This document shows, one piece after another, positions 1 through 9,121 of a stretch of 64,000 bases of DNA. A program made the translations under genes and the position numbers. The stretch is from Deltaproteobacteria bacterium. GTDB lineage: Bacteria; Desulfobacterota; Binatia; HRBIN30; JACQVA1. The notes under the pieces are model-generated. The model was not told the origin of the DNA. It searched no databases and was given only the letters and a program-made list of their open reading frames with translations. The stretch spans positions 74,625 through 138,624 of the forward strand of contig JACQVA010000008.1 in assembly GCA_016210005.1 (NCBI GenBank). The letters run 5' to 3'. How positions within the stretch are numbered: the stretch's first letter is position 1; each line of letters begins with the position of its first letter.

Positions 1-366
1 ACGCTGGCGGGCGAACGCCACGACGTGCCGGAGTTGCTCCGCGCCGCTGATCTGTTCTGGCTGCCGTCGCGGTGGGAAGGCCTGCCTAACGTCGTCCTCG
101 AAGCTATGGCCAGTGGCCTGCCGGTGATTGCCACCGACGTCGGCGGCACGCCAGAGCTATTCAACTCCGGCCAGGAAGGCTTTCTCATCAAAGCCGGCGA
201 TGGCGAGGCGTTGGTGGCGCATTCGCTCGATTTGCTCGGTGACGCGAACAAGCGGCGGCACTGTGCCGCGGCCGCGCGGCGTCGCGCCGAGCAGTTCGCG
301 CCGCCGCAAATGGTGGCGGCGATGCAACAGCTGTATGCGCGGGTCGCGCCGCGCGCGTGCGTATGA
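1..366 (+). CDS. GT4-family glycosyltransferase, C-terminal part (5'-truncated)
   Basis: Only the last ~121 codons are present, and the frame is open to the window edge. The visible part is the nucleotide-sugar-binding Rossmann half of a GT-B glycosyltransferase: a 'PSRWEGLPNVVLEAMA' segment contains the conserved E-x7-E-like motif (EGLPNVVLE), followed by SGLPVIATDVGGTPEL, both hallmarks of GT4 (Glycos_transf_1). Family members transfer a sugar from a nucleotide donor onto a lipid-linked or polysaccharide acceptor on the cytoplasmic side. Its stop overlaps the next glycosyltransferase start (ATGA), so the two are probably co-translated in an exopolysaccharide operon. Donor and acceptor cannot be told. 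Confidence 0.9.
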   Translation, partial: TLAGERHDVPELLRAADLFWLPSRWEGLPNVVLEAMASGLPVIATDVGGTPELFNSGQEGFLIKAGDGEALVAHSLDLLGDANKRRHCAAAARRRAEQFAPPQMVAAMQQLYARVAPRACV

Positions 367-1412
367 GTCAGCTCCCCTTCGTCACCGTCATGATCCCGAT
401 GCGCAACGAGGCGGCCTCGATCCAGGCTTGCCTCGATTCGGTGATGGCGCAGGATTACGCGGCCGATCGCTTTGAGGTGCTGGTGGTGGACGGGGCCTCG
501 ACCGACGAGTCGGCGCAGGTGATCGCGGCTTACGCCGAGCGCGGCCCAGCGGTCCGCTTGCTGCACAATCCGCGGCGCATCGTGCCGTCGGCGCTGAATA
601 TTGCCATCACTGCCGCACGCGGCGACATCGTCATGCGGGTGGACGGGCACACCCACGTGGCCTCCGATTACATGCGCGTCGGCGTCGAGACCCTGCAGCG
701 CACCGGCGCCGACAACGCCGGCGGTCCGATGCACGCGGTCGGGCACACTCTGTTGGGCCAGGCGATTGCGCTGGCGACCGCCTCGCGCTTCGGCATCGGT
801 GCCTACTTCCACTTCGGGCGCGAGGAGAAGGAAGTCGACACGGTCTACCTCGGTATGTATCCGCGCGCCGTCTTCGAGCGCGTCGGACTGTTCGACGAAG
901 AAATGGTCCGCAACCAAGACGACGAGTTCAACTACCGCTTGCGCAAGCGCGGCGGCCGTATCGTGCTCACGCCCGCGATGCGCTCGTGGTACCAGAACCG
1001 GCAGACGCTGGCGGCGCTGGCCAAGCAGTATGCCCAGTACGGTTTCTGGAAAGTGCGCGTGCTGCAGAAGCACCCGCGGCAGATGAGTGTGCGGCACTTC
1101 GTGCCGCCGGCGCTGGTGACTTGCCTGGTTGTGGCGCTCGCCCTGTCACCGTGGGTGAGGGCAACGGGCTTACTGGCGCTAGCGCTGGTGGCGGTGTACG
1201 CCGCCGCTGCAGCGACGGTGTCGGCGAGCATCGCTCGGCAAGCCGGCTGGCGTTTTTTGGTGCCGCTGGCGGCGGCTTTTGTGACACTTCACCTCAGTTG
1301 GGGCGCCGGCTTCGTTGCCGGACTCGGCCGCTTCGTCGCACGCTGGTTCAGCGTCGAGCGGCCACCGCCGCAGTTGGCGGCGGCTTGGCAGCGCCCCGGC
1401 GCGGGTTCGTAA
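363..1412 (+). CDS. GT2-family glycosyltransferase, ExoA-like, membrane anchored
   Basis: A 349-residue GT-A type family 2 glycosyltransferase. The N-terminus PFVTVMIPMRNEAASI is typical of the succinoglycan ExoA type. A DxD-like element lies in MRVDGHT, and NQDDEFNYRLRKRGG corresponds to the acceptor-side catalytic region. The C-terminal third has about three hydrophobic segments (around residues 245-265, 270-295 and 300-325), so it sits on the inner membrane. I chose the ATG that overlaps the upstream TGA; a GTG two codons earlier is also in frame. It probably adds one sugar to a lipid-linked repeat unit; the sugar is unknown. Confidence 0.9.
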   Translation: MSQLPFVTVMIPMRNEAASIQACLDSVMAQDYAADRFEVLVVDGASTDESAQVIAAYAERGPAVRLLHNPRRIVPSALNIAITAARGDIVMRVDGHTHVASDYMRVGVETLQRTGADNAGGPMHAVGHTLLGQAIALATASRFGIGAYFHFGREEKEVDTVYLGMYPRAVFERVGLFDEEMVRNQDDEFNYRLRKRGGRIVLTPAMRSWYQNRQTLAALAKQYAQYGFWKVRVLQKHPRQMSVRHFVPPALVTCLVVALALSPWVRATGLLALALVAVYAAAAATVSASIARQAGWRFLVPLAAAFVTLHLSWGAGFVAGLGRFVARWFSVERPPPQLAAAWQRPGAGS

Positions 1413-1431
1413 TCGGTCTTTGGAGGTCTCC

Positions 1432-1728
1432 ATGAGAATGCGCGAGAAGCTGACGCTCGAAGAGAAGGTCGCGCTGGCGCTGGAGCTGATCAAGCGCGAG
1501 CGTTCGCTCGACGAGATCCGCAACTATTACCGGGTCAGTCACACGACCGCCTATAAGATCCGCAACGCCTTCTTGGCCGGCGGCCGCGCCGCGCTGTGCG
1601 GCGAGCGGATCCAGCGCAAGGAGCAAGAGTTGGAGGCGCGGGTCGAGGCGCTGGAGGAAATCGTTGTCGGCAACGGCGACGGCAGAGTAGGCCAGCGGGC
1701 CCGCAACAGCGGCCGCCTGGTCGGCTGA
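1432..1728 (+). CDS. Small helix-turn-helix protein with coiled-coil tail (transposase OrfA-like)
   Basis: A 98-residue protein. Its first ~55 residues (LTLEEKVALALELIKRERSL, then a YRVSHTTAYKIRNAF recognition helix) resemble the HTH_28/IS3 OrfA class of DNA-binding domain. Residues ~60-78 (QELEARVEALEEIV) look like a short leucine-zipper coiled coil, as in IS3 OrfA. No OrfB or terminal inverted repeats follow, so this is either a domesticated regulator or an IS remnant. A GGAGG ribosome site precedes the ATG. The gene lies between a glycosyltransferase and an epimerase in the same orientation (gaps of 19 and 23 bp), which suggests it is an operon member. Confidence 0.65.
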   Translation: MRMREKLTLEEKVALALELIKRERSLDEIRNYYRVSHTTAYKIRNAFLAGGRAALCGERIQRKEQELEARVEALEEIVVGNGDGRVGQRARNSGRLVG

Positions 1729-1751
1729 GACGTGAAGAAAGGGAAGACGAT

Positions 1752-2684
1752 ATGTATTTGGTGACCGGAGGGGCAGGGTTCATCGGCGCGAGCTTGGCCG
1801 AAGCGCTGGTGGCGCGCGGCGAACGCGTCCGCATCTTCGACGACTTCAGCACCGGGTTGCGCGAGAACCTGGCGGCGATCGCCGATCGCGTCGAGGTGAT
1901 TGTCGGTGATCTGCGTGATCTGGCGGCGGTGCGCCGCGCGATGGCGGGCGTGCAGTACGTCTCGCACCAGGCTGCGCTGCGCTCGGTGCCGCGCTCGGTG
2001 GACGACCCGCTCAGCAGCGATGCCGTCAATACCCACGGCACCTTGCACGTGCTGATGGCCGCACGCGAGGCCAAAGTGCGCCGGGTGGTCTACGCCTCGT
2101 CGTCGTCGGTTTACGGCGACTCCGAGGTGCTGCCGAAGGCCGAGGATCAGCCGACGATGCCGATCTCGCCGTACGCGGTTTCCAAGCTGGCCGGCGAGCA
2201 GTACTGCCGCGTCTTCACTCGGCTCTACGGGCTGGAAACCGTCGGCCTGCGGTACTTCAACGTCTTCGGGCCGAAGCAGAGCCCGGAATCAAAGTACGCC
2301 GCCGTGGTGCCGCTGTTCATCCGTGCGGCGCTGCGCGACGAGCCGCTGGAAGTGCACGGCGACGGCGAACAGTCGCGCGACTTCACTTACATCGACAACG
2401 TGGTGCAGGCCAACCTGTTGTCGTTCACCGCGCCCAAGGCCGCCGGTGAGGCGTTCAACATCGCTTGCAACGAGCGCCACTCGGTGATCGAGATCGCGCG
2501 CACCGTCGAACGGCTGCTCGGCCACCAGTTGAAGATCAACCACACACCCACGCGCGCGGGCGACGTGCGCCACACGCTGGCCTCGATCGAGAAGGCGCAA
2601 CGCCTGCTCGGCTACCAGCCCACTGTCGGCTTCGAAGCCGGCATGCACCAAACCATCGCGGCCCTGCGCGCCAGCCTCGCTTGA
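1752..2684 (+). CDS. NAD-dependent epimerase/dehydratase (UDP-glucose 4-epimerase-like)
   Basis: A 310-residue extended short-chain dehydrogenase. TGGAGFIGASL at the N-terminus is the NAD-binding GxxGxxG motif. SSSSVYGDSE supplies the Ser/Thr, and SPYAVSKLAGEQY the YxxxK catalytic pair. The FGPKQSP and DFTYIDNVV segments are typical of GalE/WbpP-like nucleotide-sugar epimerases. It would interconvert a UDP-hexose for the adjacent glycosyltransferases. The start is the ATG directly at MYLVTGGAGF; upstream in-frame sequence does not look like protein. The exact substrate (UDP-Glc, UDP-GlcNAc or an acid sugar) is not resolved. Confidence 0.9.
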   Translation: MYLVTGGAGFIGASLAEALVARGERVRIFDDFSTGLRENLAAIADRVEVIVGDLRDLAAVRRAMAGVQYVSHQAALRSVPRSVDDPLSSDAVNTHGTLHVLMAAREAKVRRVVYASSSSVYGDSEVLPKAEDQPTMPISPYAVSKLAGEQYCRVFTRLYGLETVGLRYFNVFGPKQSPESKYAAVVPLFIRAALRDEPLEVHGDGEQSRDFTYIDNVVQANLLSFTAPKAAGEAFNIACNERHSVIEIARTVERLLGHQLKINHTPTRAGDVRHTLASIEKAQRLLGYQPTVGFEAGMHQTIAALRASLA

Positions 2685-2877
2685 GCGCGATTAGCCGCGC
2701 CCCCCGCCTGCGATCGCCCCCCCCCGAATTCCCGACAGATAGTTCTCTGAAAATGAGCCGGCGGCACCAGGGGCGGAGCCTTCTCCGCCCTGCGCCAGCC
2801 CGTAAGCAATAAGCCCGTAACAGCCAACAGCCGGGGGCTGATGGGCTTGCCGGAAGGATGCGGGCGCGCCGCCCGTG

Positions 2878-3897
2878 TTACGGGCGAGGCTGGCCTCGGC
2901 TCCTTCCGCGTTGGCGTTGTGCTTGCGCCGTAACAGTACGTTGCGCCGTGCTCTCTTCCACGGTTCGCCCCGGCGGCGCGGCAGCGGCCAAGGCCGTCTC
3001 CGCAGCAACTAGGCGCAGTAAGTGCGGACGGGTCAGGGCCGCGACGATTGCCGCAACGCTGCGCTCGGCGAACTGGGTGGCGTGCTCGTCAAGCCGCACA
3101 AGTTCGCCGACGCGCTTGTCCCGAACTGCCTTGTACACCTCATCCCAGAGGGCCAGCGCCGCAGAGTGCATTGTGGCCTCGAGTTTGGCATTGCCGGCGG
3201 CCTTGCGGATGAGCGCCTCCGCCTTCTGGCGCTGCCCCGCGGACGCCGTGGCCGCGAAGTTGCCCACCGGCTCGTCGAGTAGCTGGCGCATGATGGCGCG
3301 GGCGAAGTCGAGCAAGCTGCGCTGGTTCTCGCGGCTGACGGCGAAGGCGGTCGCTTGCTGCTGGAGCATCGGCATGAACAGACGAATGAAGCTCTTGATC
3401 TGTTCTTCCAGCGCCCGCATGGCGATCGCACCAAAGAACGGGTTGACCTTCTCGTAGAACGACACGATCGCGGTGAAAATGATGTCGGTGAACAGCTTGC
3501 GCACGAACTCCTGCTGCATCAAGTTGGCGATCAGGTCTTCCACGTGGTGCGGCACCGTCATCTCCTCTTTGAGGATGGCGTCGATGTCGGCAACCAGTTG
3601 CGGATCGAGCCAGCGGCGCAGTGACTGGCCTTGGCGCGCGGCCCGTTCGCCTAGGCGGCGGTGTGAGCGGATTATCAGCTCGGCCACCAACTCGCGGTTG
3701 ACCATGCGGCTGTCCCACTCCCGGATGGCGCTGCGGACCGGCTCGGCATCGAGCACGTCCTTGACGCGTGTGGCCGCCAGCGCTCTTAGCTCCTGCGCCA
3801 GCGCCGCCGCGAGCGCGCGTTTGAAGGGTTTGGAGTGTACCCGCTTCTGCCAGTAGCGCTCGTGCGCAGTGAGCCTGTCCACCGCTTGCCTTGACAT
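2878..3897 (-). CDS. Conserved-looking hypothetical helical protein
   Basis: A 339-residue protein with no family I recognise. It is strongly alpha-helical, with charged amphipathic stretches. A moderately hydrophobic stretch near the middle (FVRKLFTDIIFTAIVSFYE, then FFGAIAMRALEE) could be a membrane-associated hairpin. A conserved-looking LDPQLVADIDAILKEE block precedes it. The C-terminal ~35 residues are Arg/Ala-rich and low complexity. I chose the ATG at MSRQAVDRLT because the in-frame extension upstream is not protein-like. It is transcribed divergently from the aminotransferase and stands alone. Confidence 0.6.
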   Translation of the reverse strand: MSRQAVDRLTAHERYWQKRVHSKPFKRALAAALAQELRALAATRVKDVLDAEPVRSAIREWDSRMVNRELVAELIIRSHRRLGERAARQGQSLRRWLDPQLVADIDAILKEEMTVPHHVEDLIANLMQQEFVRKLFTDIIFTAIVSFYEKVNPFFGAIAMRALEEQIKSFIRLFMPMLQQQATAFAVSRENQRSLLDFARAIMRQLLDEPVGNFAATASAGQRQKAEALIRKAAGNAKLEATMHSAALALWDEVYKAVRDKRVGELVRLDEHATQFAERSVAAIVAALTRPHLLRLVAAETALAAAAPPGRTVEESTAQRTVTAQAQRQRGRSRGQPRP

Positions 3898-4079
3898 GAC
3901 GCTATTGTCGGATGTTGCGCACCAGATGTACAGCGAGCGGCACGACCCGTTCAGCCGGACGCAGAAGGTAGTGTTCCGAGCAGGTTCCTGCGCCGAGGTG
4001 GAAAAAGCTGGAGCGGCCGGCGCCGGCCATTTCCTCACCACCCGCACCGGTGCTACACCTGCGCCCGGAGGAAGTAGCC

Positions 4080-5462
4080 ATGTCTCAGCCCTCGGCGAAT
4101 CTAGATGAAATCCTGCGGCTCGACCGCGCCCACGTGATTCATCCGATCACGGAGTTCCGCAAGCAGGAGAAGTACGGCTCGAAGATCTTCGTCGGTGGCC
4201 GCGGCATCGAGCTGCAGCTGGCCGACGGCCGCACCCTGATCGACGGCTTTTCCGGCCTGTTCAACATCTGCGTCGGCCACGGCCGCAGCGAGATCGCCGA
4301 GGCGGTGGCGGTGCAGATGCGCCAACTGGCCTACTACCCGAGCTTCTGGGATTTCGGCAACGAGCCGGCGGCGCGCTTGGCCGAAAAGGTCATCGGCCTC
4401 TTGCCCCGCGACCGCCACCTCAATCACGTCCTGTTCCACAGCGGCGGCAGCGAGGCCAACGAAGCCAACTTCAAGTTCGCCCGCATGTACCACGCGCTGC
4501 GCGGCCGGCCGGGGAAGGTGAAGATGCTCTCGCGCCGCTGGGCCTTTCACGGCGCCACCCGCGGCGCCGGCACCGCCACCGGCATTCTCGCCTATCACGC
4601 CTTCATCGAGCAGGACGCCTCGCACGCCTACTTCAGCCCCCCATACTGCTACCGCTGCGAGTTCGCCAAGTCCTATCCCGGCTGCAACCTCGATTGCGCC
4701 GGCGACCTGGCGGCGGCGATCGAGCGTGAGGGGGCGGAGAGCGTGGCCGCGGTGATCATCGAGCCGGTGATGGGTACCGGCGGCGTCCTCGTCCCGCCCC
4801 CCGACTACTTCGCGCGCATCCAGGAAATCTGCCGGCGCTACGACGTCCTGCTCATCCTCGACGAGGTGGTCACCGGCTTCGGCCGCACCGGCAAGTGGTT
4901 CGGCATGCAGCAGTGGGATATCAAACCCGACCTGGTATCGTTCGCCAAAGGCATCTCCTCGGGCTACCTGCCGCTGTCGGCGTCGGTGATCTCGGACCGC
5001 ATCTACGAGACCATTCGCGACGAGATGCCTGACGGTATCCCACTGATGTTCGGGCTCACTTACAACAACCATCCGACCTGCTGTGCCGCCGGTCTGGCCA
5101 ACATCGCCATCATCGAGCGCGAAGGCTTGGTCGACAATGCGCGCGCGGTGGGCGGATATTTGCTCGAACGCCTGCGCCATGCGTTTGGGAAGTCACCCAT
5201 TGTTGGTGAGATCCGCGGCTGCGGCCTGCTGGCCGCGGTCGAGATCGTGCGCGATCAACAGACCAAGGAACCGTTCCCCAACATCGAAGACCCGCACCAC
5301 ATCGTCGCCGCGGCCTTCCAGCGTGGTCTGATCGCGCGTGCGCTGTTCCAGTGCGTCGCGCTGGCGCCGCCGCTGATTTCCACCAAGGCCGACATCGATC
5401 GCATGGTCGGCATTCTGCAAGAGGTGTGGCCGGCCGCCGAGCGGAGTATTCTCAGCAGTTAG
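4080..5462 (+). CDS. PLP-dependent class III aminotransferase
   Basis: A 460-residue fold-type I class III aminotransferase, the usual family length. LILDEVVTGFGRTGKWFG carries the Asp that binds the pyridine nitrogen, and the Schiff-base Lys is about residue 290 in LVSFAKGISSGYLP. HSGGSEANEANFKFARMY binds the PLP phosphate. These enzymes move an amino group between an omega-amino acid or diamine and pyruvate or 2-oxoglutarate (beta-alanine, taurine, GABA or polyamine types). An insert with YRCEFAKSYPGCNLDC is seen in this subgroup. GGAGGA lies 7-8 bp before the chosen ATG. It stands alone, divergent from the unknown gene upstream. The substrate cannot be assigned. Confidence 0.9.
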   Translation: MSQPSANLDEILRLDRAHVIHPITEFRKQEKYGSKIFVGGRGIELQLADGRTLIDGFSGLFNICVGHGRSEIAEAVAVQMRQLAYYPSFWDFGNEPAARLAEKVIGLLPRDRHLNHVLFHSGGSEANEANFKFARMYHALRGRPGKVKMLSRRWAFHGATRGAGTATGILAYHAFIEQDASHAYFSPPYCYRCEFAKSYPGCNLDCAGDLAAAIEREGAESVAAVIIEPVMGTGGVLVPPPDYFARIQEICRRYDVLLILDEVVTGFGRTGKWFGMQQWDIKPDLVSFAKGISSGYLPLSASVISDRIYETIRDEMPDGIPLMFGLTYNNHPTCCAAGLANIAIIEREGLVDNARAVGGYLLERLRHAFGKSPIVGEIRGCGLLAAVEIVRDQQTKEPFPNIEDPHHIVAAAFQRGLIARALFQCVALAPPLISTKADIDRMVGILQEVWPAAERSILSS

Positions 5463-5469
5463 CCGCGGC

Positions 5470-6897
5470 TCAGCGGCGGAACTGCTCCAGCAGCAGCTCC
5501 GCCGCCTGTTCGCCGGTGTGGATGCAGTCGGGGATACCCACGCCGCGGTAGGCGTTGCCGGCCAAAGCGAGGCCGCCGGCGGCGGCAACCCGCGCCTCGA
5601 TGCGGGCCATTCGGCTCAGATGTCCGACCCGATACTGGGGCATCGCGTGATGGTGACGATGAACCCGCGTCAGCAGCGGTGCCTGCGATACGCCCAGCAG
5701 ATCCGACAACTCCCGGCGCACGCGGGCCAGCATGGTCGTGTCATCGTCCTCGAAGCGCTCACTCTGCACCGCACCACCGACGAAGGCGCGCAGCAGCACA
5801 TGCCCCGCGGGCGCGCGTCCGGGGTACTTGCTGCTGCTGTAAGTGCAGGCGACGATGTTGCGCGCCTCCACCAGCGGCACGACGAAGCCGAAGCCATCGG
5901 GTGACTGCGCAAAGGCGCTGGCCGGATACGCCAGACTGACGGTGGCGGACGAGGCGTAAGGGATACCGCTCAAGTCGCCCGCCAGTTCGCGATCGACGTC
6001 GGCGAGCAACGTCGCACTGCGATGCGCCGGCGCGGCCAGCACCAGGGCGTCGCAATCGGCGGCGCTGCCGTCACTCAGGCGCAAATGCCAACCGGCGGAA
6101 TCGCGGCTGAGTGCAGTAACCGCCGCGCCGCAGCGCAACGCGCCCGGCGGCAGCCGTTGAACCAGCACGTCGATCAGCGTCTGCATGCCGTCATCGATGC
6201 TGACGAACAGGCTCCAGCGTGCGCCGCTGGTGGCGCGGGCGGCGGGCGACTGCTGGCGCATGGCGCGCCACATCGCCAGGATCACGCTGCGGTGCTTGCG
6301 CTCCATTTCGAGGAAGCGCGGCATGGTCGCCGCCAAACTGAGATCATCGGGGTCGGCGGTGTAGATGCCGCCCACCAGCGGCTGCGCCACCCGCTGCAGC
6401 GCTTCACGCCCGAGCCGCCGGGTGACGAATGAAGTGAGGCTCTCGTCGGCCAGTTGCGGGCCACGCGGCAACACCAGGTCTAGTGCCATCCGCAGTTTGC
6501 CGGGCCAGGTGAACAGGCCCGTGGTCACCAACGGCCAGAACTGTGTCGGTGCCAAGAGCAAGAATCCGTCGGGCAGAGGATGCAAGCGCCCGGCGTGGAC
6601 AACATAGGTGCGCCGGTTCTCGTCGCGCGTGCGCACCAGGCGGGCGGTCAAGCCGATGCGCTCGCACAATTGCAACGCCCAGGGTTTCTCGGAGATGAAC
6701 GAGTCCGGCCCCGATTCGATGACGAAGCCATCGCTGCGTTCGGTGGCGATCGAGCCGCCGGCGCGCGCGCCGGCTTCGTACACCGTGAGGTCGAGCGCCC
6801 AGCCGCGCTCGCGGCTCAACTCGACCACCCGGTGTGCCGCCGCCAGGCCGGCAATGCCGGCGCCGACTACGGCAACGCGCTGTGATACGCCGGCCAT
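5470..6897 (-). CDS. hemY: Protoporphyrinogen/coproporphyrinogen oxidase, FAD type
   Basis: A 475-residue flavoprotein. It opens with a dinucleotide-binding motif (VAVVGAGIAGLAAAHRV) and continues with YEAGARAGGSI and GPDSFI, as in HemY/PPOX. Near the C-terminus is GNAYRGVGIPDCI, the second FAD-contact signature of this family. It oxidises protoporphyrinogen IX (or coproporphyrinogen III) using O2 or another acceptor, the penultimate step of heme synthesis. It is the last gene of hemE-hemH-hemY, 6 bp after hemH, so one transcript is likely. The O2-dependent type implies at least microaerobic heme synthesis. Which of the two substrates is used cannot be told from sequence alone. Confidence 0.93.
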   Translation of the reverse strand: MAGVSQRVAVVGAGIAGLAAAHRVVELSRERGWALDLTVYEAGARAGGSIATERSDGFVIESGPDSFISEKPWALQLCERIGLTARLVRTRDENRRTYVVHAGRLHPLPDGFLLLAPTQFWPLVTTGLFTWPGKLRMALDLVLPRGPQLADESLTSFVTRRLGREALQRVAQPLVGGIYTADPDDLSLAATMPRFLEMERKHRSVILAMWRAMRQQSPAARATSGARWSLFVSIDDGMQTLIDVLVQRLPPGALRCGAAVTALSRDSAGWHLRLSDGSAADCDALVLAAPAHRSATLLADVDRELAGDLSGIPYASSATVSLAYPASAFAQSPDGFGFVVPLVEARNIVACTYSSSKYPGRAPAGHVLLRAFVGGAVQSERFEDDDTTMLARVRRELSDLLGVSQAPLLTRVHRHHHAMPQYRVGHLSRMARIEARVAAAGGLALAGNAYRGVGIPDCIHTGEQAAELLLEQFRR

Positions 6898-6903
6898 GCT
6901 TCT

Positions 6904-7887
6904 TCACCCGCGCGCCGGAGTTGTGCCGGCAACCGAGCCCGCCGCTGCGCCGGCGTCATCACCGGCGGCGGTGCGGCGCACGACCTCGGCCAGCATACGA
7001 ATGAAGACCGGGTGGTCATTGACGGTAGGGGCGCGAACAAAGACGAGGCCGAGCTGATCCGCCACCGCTCTGGCTTCGATGTCGAGATCGTAGAGCACCT
7101 CGACGTGGTCGCAGACGAACCCGATCGGTATTACCACTACCGTGCCGGTGCCGGCGGCGGCCAGGCGCCGCAGTAGCTCACCGATATCGGGTTCCAGCCA
7201 CGACTCGCGCGGATTGCCGCTCCGGCTCTGGTACGCCAGCGACCAGCGTTTGCGGCCCAAGCGCTCGGCGACCGCGCTCGCCCCGGCCTCGATTTGCGCG
7301 ACGTATGCCGACGACGCGGCCATGGCGGTGGGCACGCTGTGCGCGGTGAAGACCAGATGCGCCGCCGAACCCAGGGCCGGCGGCAGCTGTGCCAGGGCGG
7401 CGGCGGTGCACTCGGCAACGGCTTCGACAAACAACGGGTGATCATGCCACCGGGGAGCGTAAACCACCGCCGGCGCCCCCGCTCCGACCTTGGCGCGCGC
7501 CGCCGTCACCGTTGCTTGGTAGCGCTCCCAGCTGGCTTCCGTTTGTTGTGCCGACAGGATCACACCCACGGCCCGCCGGTGACCGGCGGCCGCCATCTCG
7601 CTCAGGGTCTCGTGTACGTACGGGTGCCAGTTGCGCATGCCGGTAAAGACGGGCAGCGCCGGCCCCTGCGCGCGCAGCGTCGCCGCCAGTGCGTGCGCCT
7701 GCCCGAAGGTCAGACGGTTGAGCGGCGAGCACCCGCCGATCAAGTCGTAGTGCCGCGCGACGGCCTCGATCCGTTCGGGCGGAATCGGCCGCCCGCGGGT
7801 GACGTTTTGCAGAAACGGCCGGACCTCGTCGGCTCGGGTGGGTCCGCCAAAGGCGATCAGCAGCACGGAATCGAAGGTAGTGGACAT
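6904..7887 (-). CDS. hemH: Ferrochelatase
   Basis: A 327-residue ferrochelatase, which inserts Fe2+ into a porphyrin. It begins VLLIAFGGPTRADEVRPFL. YDLIGGCSPLNRLT is the standard family motif, and the metal-site His lies in FTAHSVPTAMA. The signature GFVCDHVEVLYDLDIEA carries the conserved acidic residues facing the active site, and SGNPRESWLEPDI matches the SRxGPxxWLxP block. It sits between hemE and hemY on the same strand. No signal or membrane segment is present; the bacterial enzyme is cytosolic or peripherally membrane-bound. The ATG start is unambiguous. Confidence 0.95.
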   Translation of the reverse strand: MSTTFDSVLLIAFGGPTRADEVRPFLQNVTRGRPIPPERIEAVARHYDLIGGCSPLNRLTFGQAHALAATLRAQGPALPVFTGMRNWHPYVHETLSEMAAAGHRRAVGVILSAQQTEASWERYQATVTAARAKVGAGAPAVVYAPRWHDHPLFVEAVAECTAAALAQLPPALGSAAHLVFTAHSVPTAMAASSAYVAQIEAGASAVAERLGRKRWSLAYQSRSGNPRESWLEPDIGELLRRLAAAGTGTVVVIPIGFVCDHVEVLYDLDIEARAVADQLGLVFVRAPTVNDHPVFIRMLAEVVRRTAAGDDAGAAAGSVAGTTPARG

Positions 7888-7996
7888 CGGTTCTTGTCGG
7901 GCTGCGAGCGTAGCTCGTATTGCGCGCTGTGCCCAGCCCGTTTCGTTCCCGGCGCAAGCGCCTGCAGCGGCCGGGCGAGGAGGCAGGCTGCGGTCT

Positions 7997-9028
7997 TCAT
8001 GCCGGCCGCGCGTTGAACTCGTGCACCGTATCGATCAGCACGCGCACGTGCTCGACCGGGGTCTGGGGTAGGATGCCGTGCCCGAGGTTGAAGATATGTC
8101 CGGGGCGGCCGCGGACCGAGCTGAGGATGGCTTCGGCGCGCCGGCGAATCTCGGCCGGCGGGGCGAACAGCGCGACCGGATCGAGGTTGCCCTGGATAGC
8201 GAAGTCACAGCCGATGCGCTGCCAAGCGGCGGCCAGGTCGCTGCGCCAATCGACGCCGAGCACTGCACCGCCAGCTTCGCGCATGGCTTCGAGCAAGCCG
8301 CCGGTATCGGTACCGAAATGGATGACCGGCACGCCCGGCGTCAGCGCCGCTATCAGATTGCACATGTGTGGCAGCACATACTGGCGGTAATCGCTCGGCG
8401 CCAGGCAACCCACCCAGCTGTCGAAGATCTGAAGCGCGTGGGCGCCGGCGGCGATCTGGCCGTTGAGATAGGCGGCAACCGCGCGTGTCAGCTTGGCCAT
8501 CAGCGCGTGCCATGCCCCGGCATCCTGGTACATCAGCCCCTTGGTATGGAGGTAGTTGCGCGAGGCGCCGCCCTCGACCAAGTACGAGGCGATCGTAAAC
8601 GGTGCGCCGGCAAACCCGATCAGCGGCACCTTCAACGCCGCCACCGCCCGGCGCACGGCCTCGAAAACGAACGCCAGCGTTGCTTGCGGCTCGACTTCAG
8701 GCAGCCGATCAACTTGCGCCCCGTGGCGCACGGGATGGCGGATGCAGGGGCCGTCACCCTTGGTGAATTCGAGGCCGACGCCCATGGGTTCGAGAATGAG
8801 CAGAATGTCGGCGAAGATAATGGCGGCGTCCACCCCCAGGCGCTCGGCGGCGGTGACGGTGACCTCGGCCGCCGCCTCCGGGTGGTGACATAACTCGAGG
8901 AAGCTCATGCGGTCGCGCACCGCGCGATACTCCGGCATATAGCGGCCCGCCTGCCGCATCAGCCAGATCGGGGTGTAGGGCGTGGGCTCACGCCGGCAGG
9001 CCTTGAGGAAGGGGTGATCGGTGAGCAC
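7997..9028 (-). CDS. hemE: Uroporphyrinogen decarboxylase
   Basis: A ~343-residue HemE, which decarboxylates the four acetate groups of uroporphyrinogen III to give coproporphyrinogen [17 protein letters not shown] is the URO-D signature 1, with the Arg residues that hold substrate carboxylates. [24 protein letters not shown] and [12 protein letters not shown] are further family motifs. No ATG is available at the N-terminus. GTG is taken as start; a TTG one codon upstream is also possible and no strong ribosome site decides between them. It heads the hemE-hemH-hemY group, 109 bp before hemH. Confidence 0.94.
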   Translation of the reverse strand: MLTDHPFLKACRREPTPYTPIWLMRQAGRYMPEYRAVRDRMSFLELCHHPEAAAEVTVTAAERLGVDAAIIFADILLILEPMGVGLEFTKGDGPCIRHPVRHGAQVDRLPEVEPQATLAFVFEAVRRAVAALKVPLIGFAGAPFTIASYLVEGGASRNYLHTKGLMYQDAGAWHALMAKLTRAVAAYLNGQIAAGAHALQIFDSWVGCLAPSDYRQYVLPHMCNLIAALTPGVPVIHFGTDTGGLLEAMREAGGAVLGVDWRSDLAAAWQRIGCDFAIQGNLDPVALFAPPAEIRRRAEAILSSVRGRPGHIFNLGHGILPQTPVEHVRVLIDTVHEFNARPA

Positions 9029-9121
9029 CAAGGGTAGCTACGCCAGCGCAAGCTGGTGGTCAAGCCGGGTTTGGCTACGGCACAAGGCTGCTCCCGCGTC
9101 AGGGGGCAGACGCGGCGCAGC

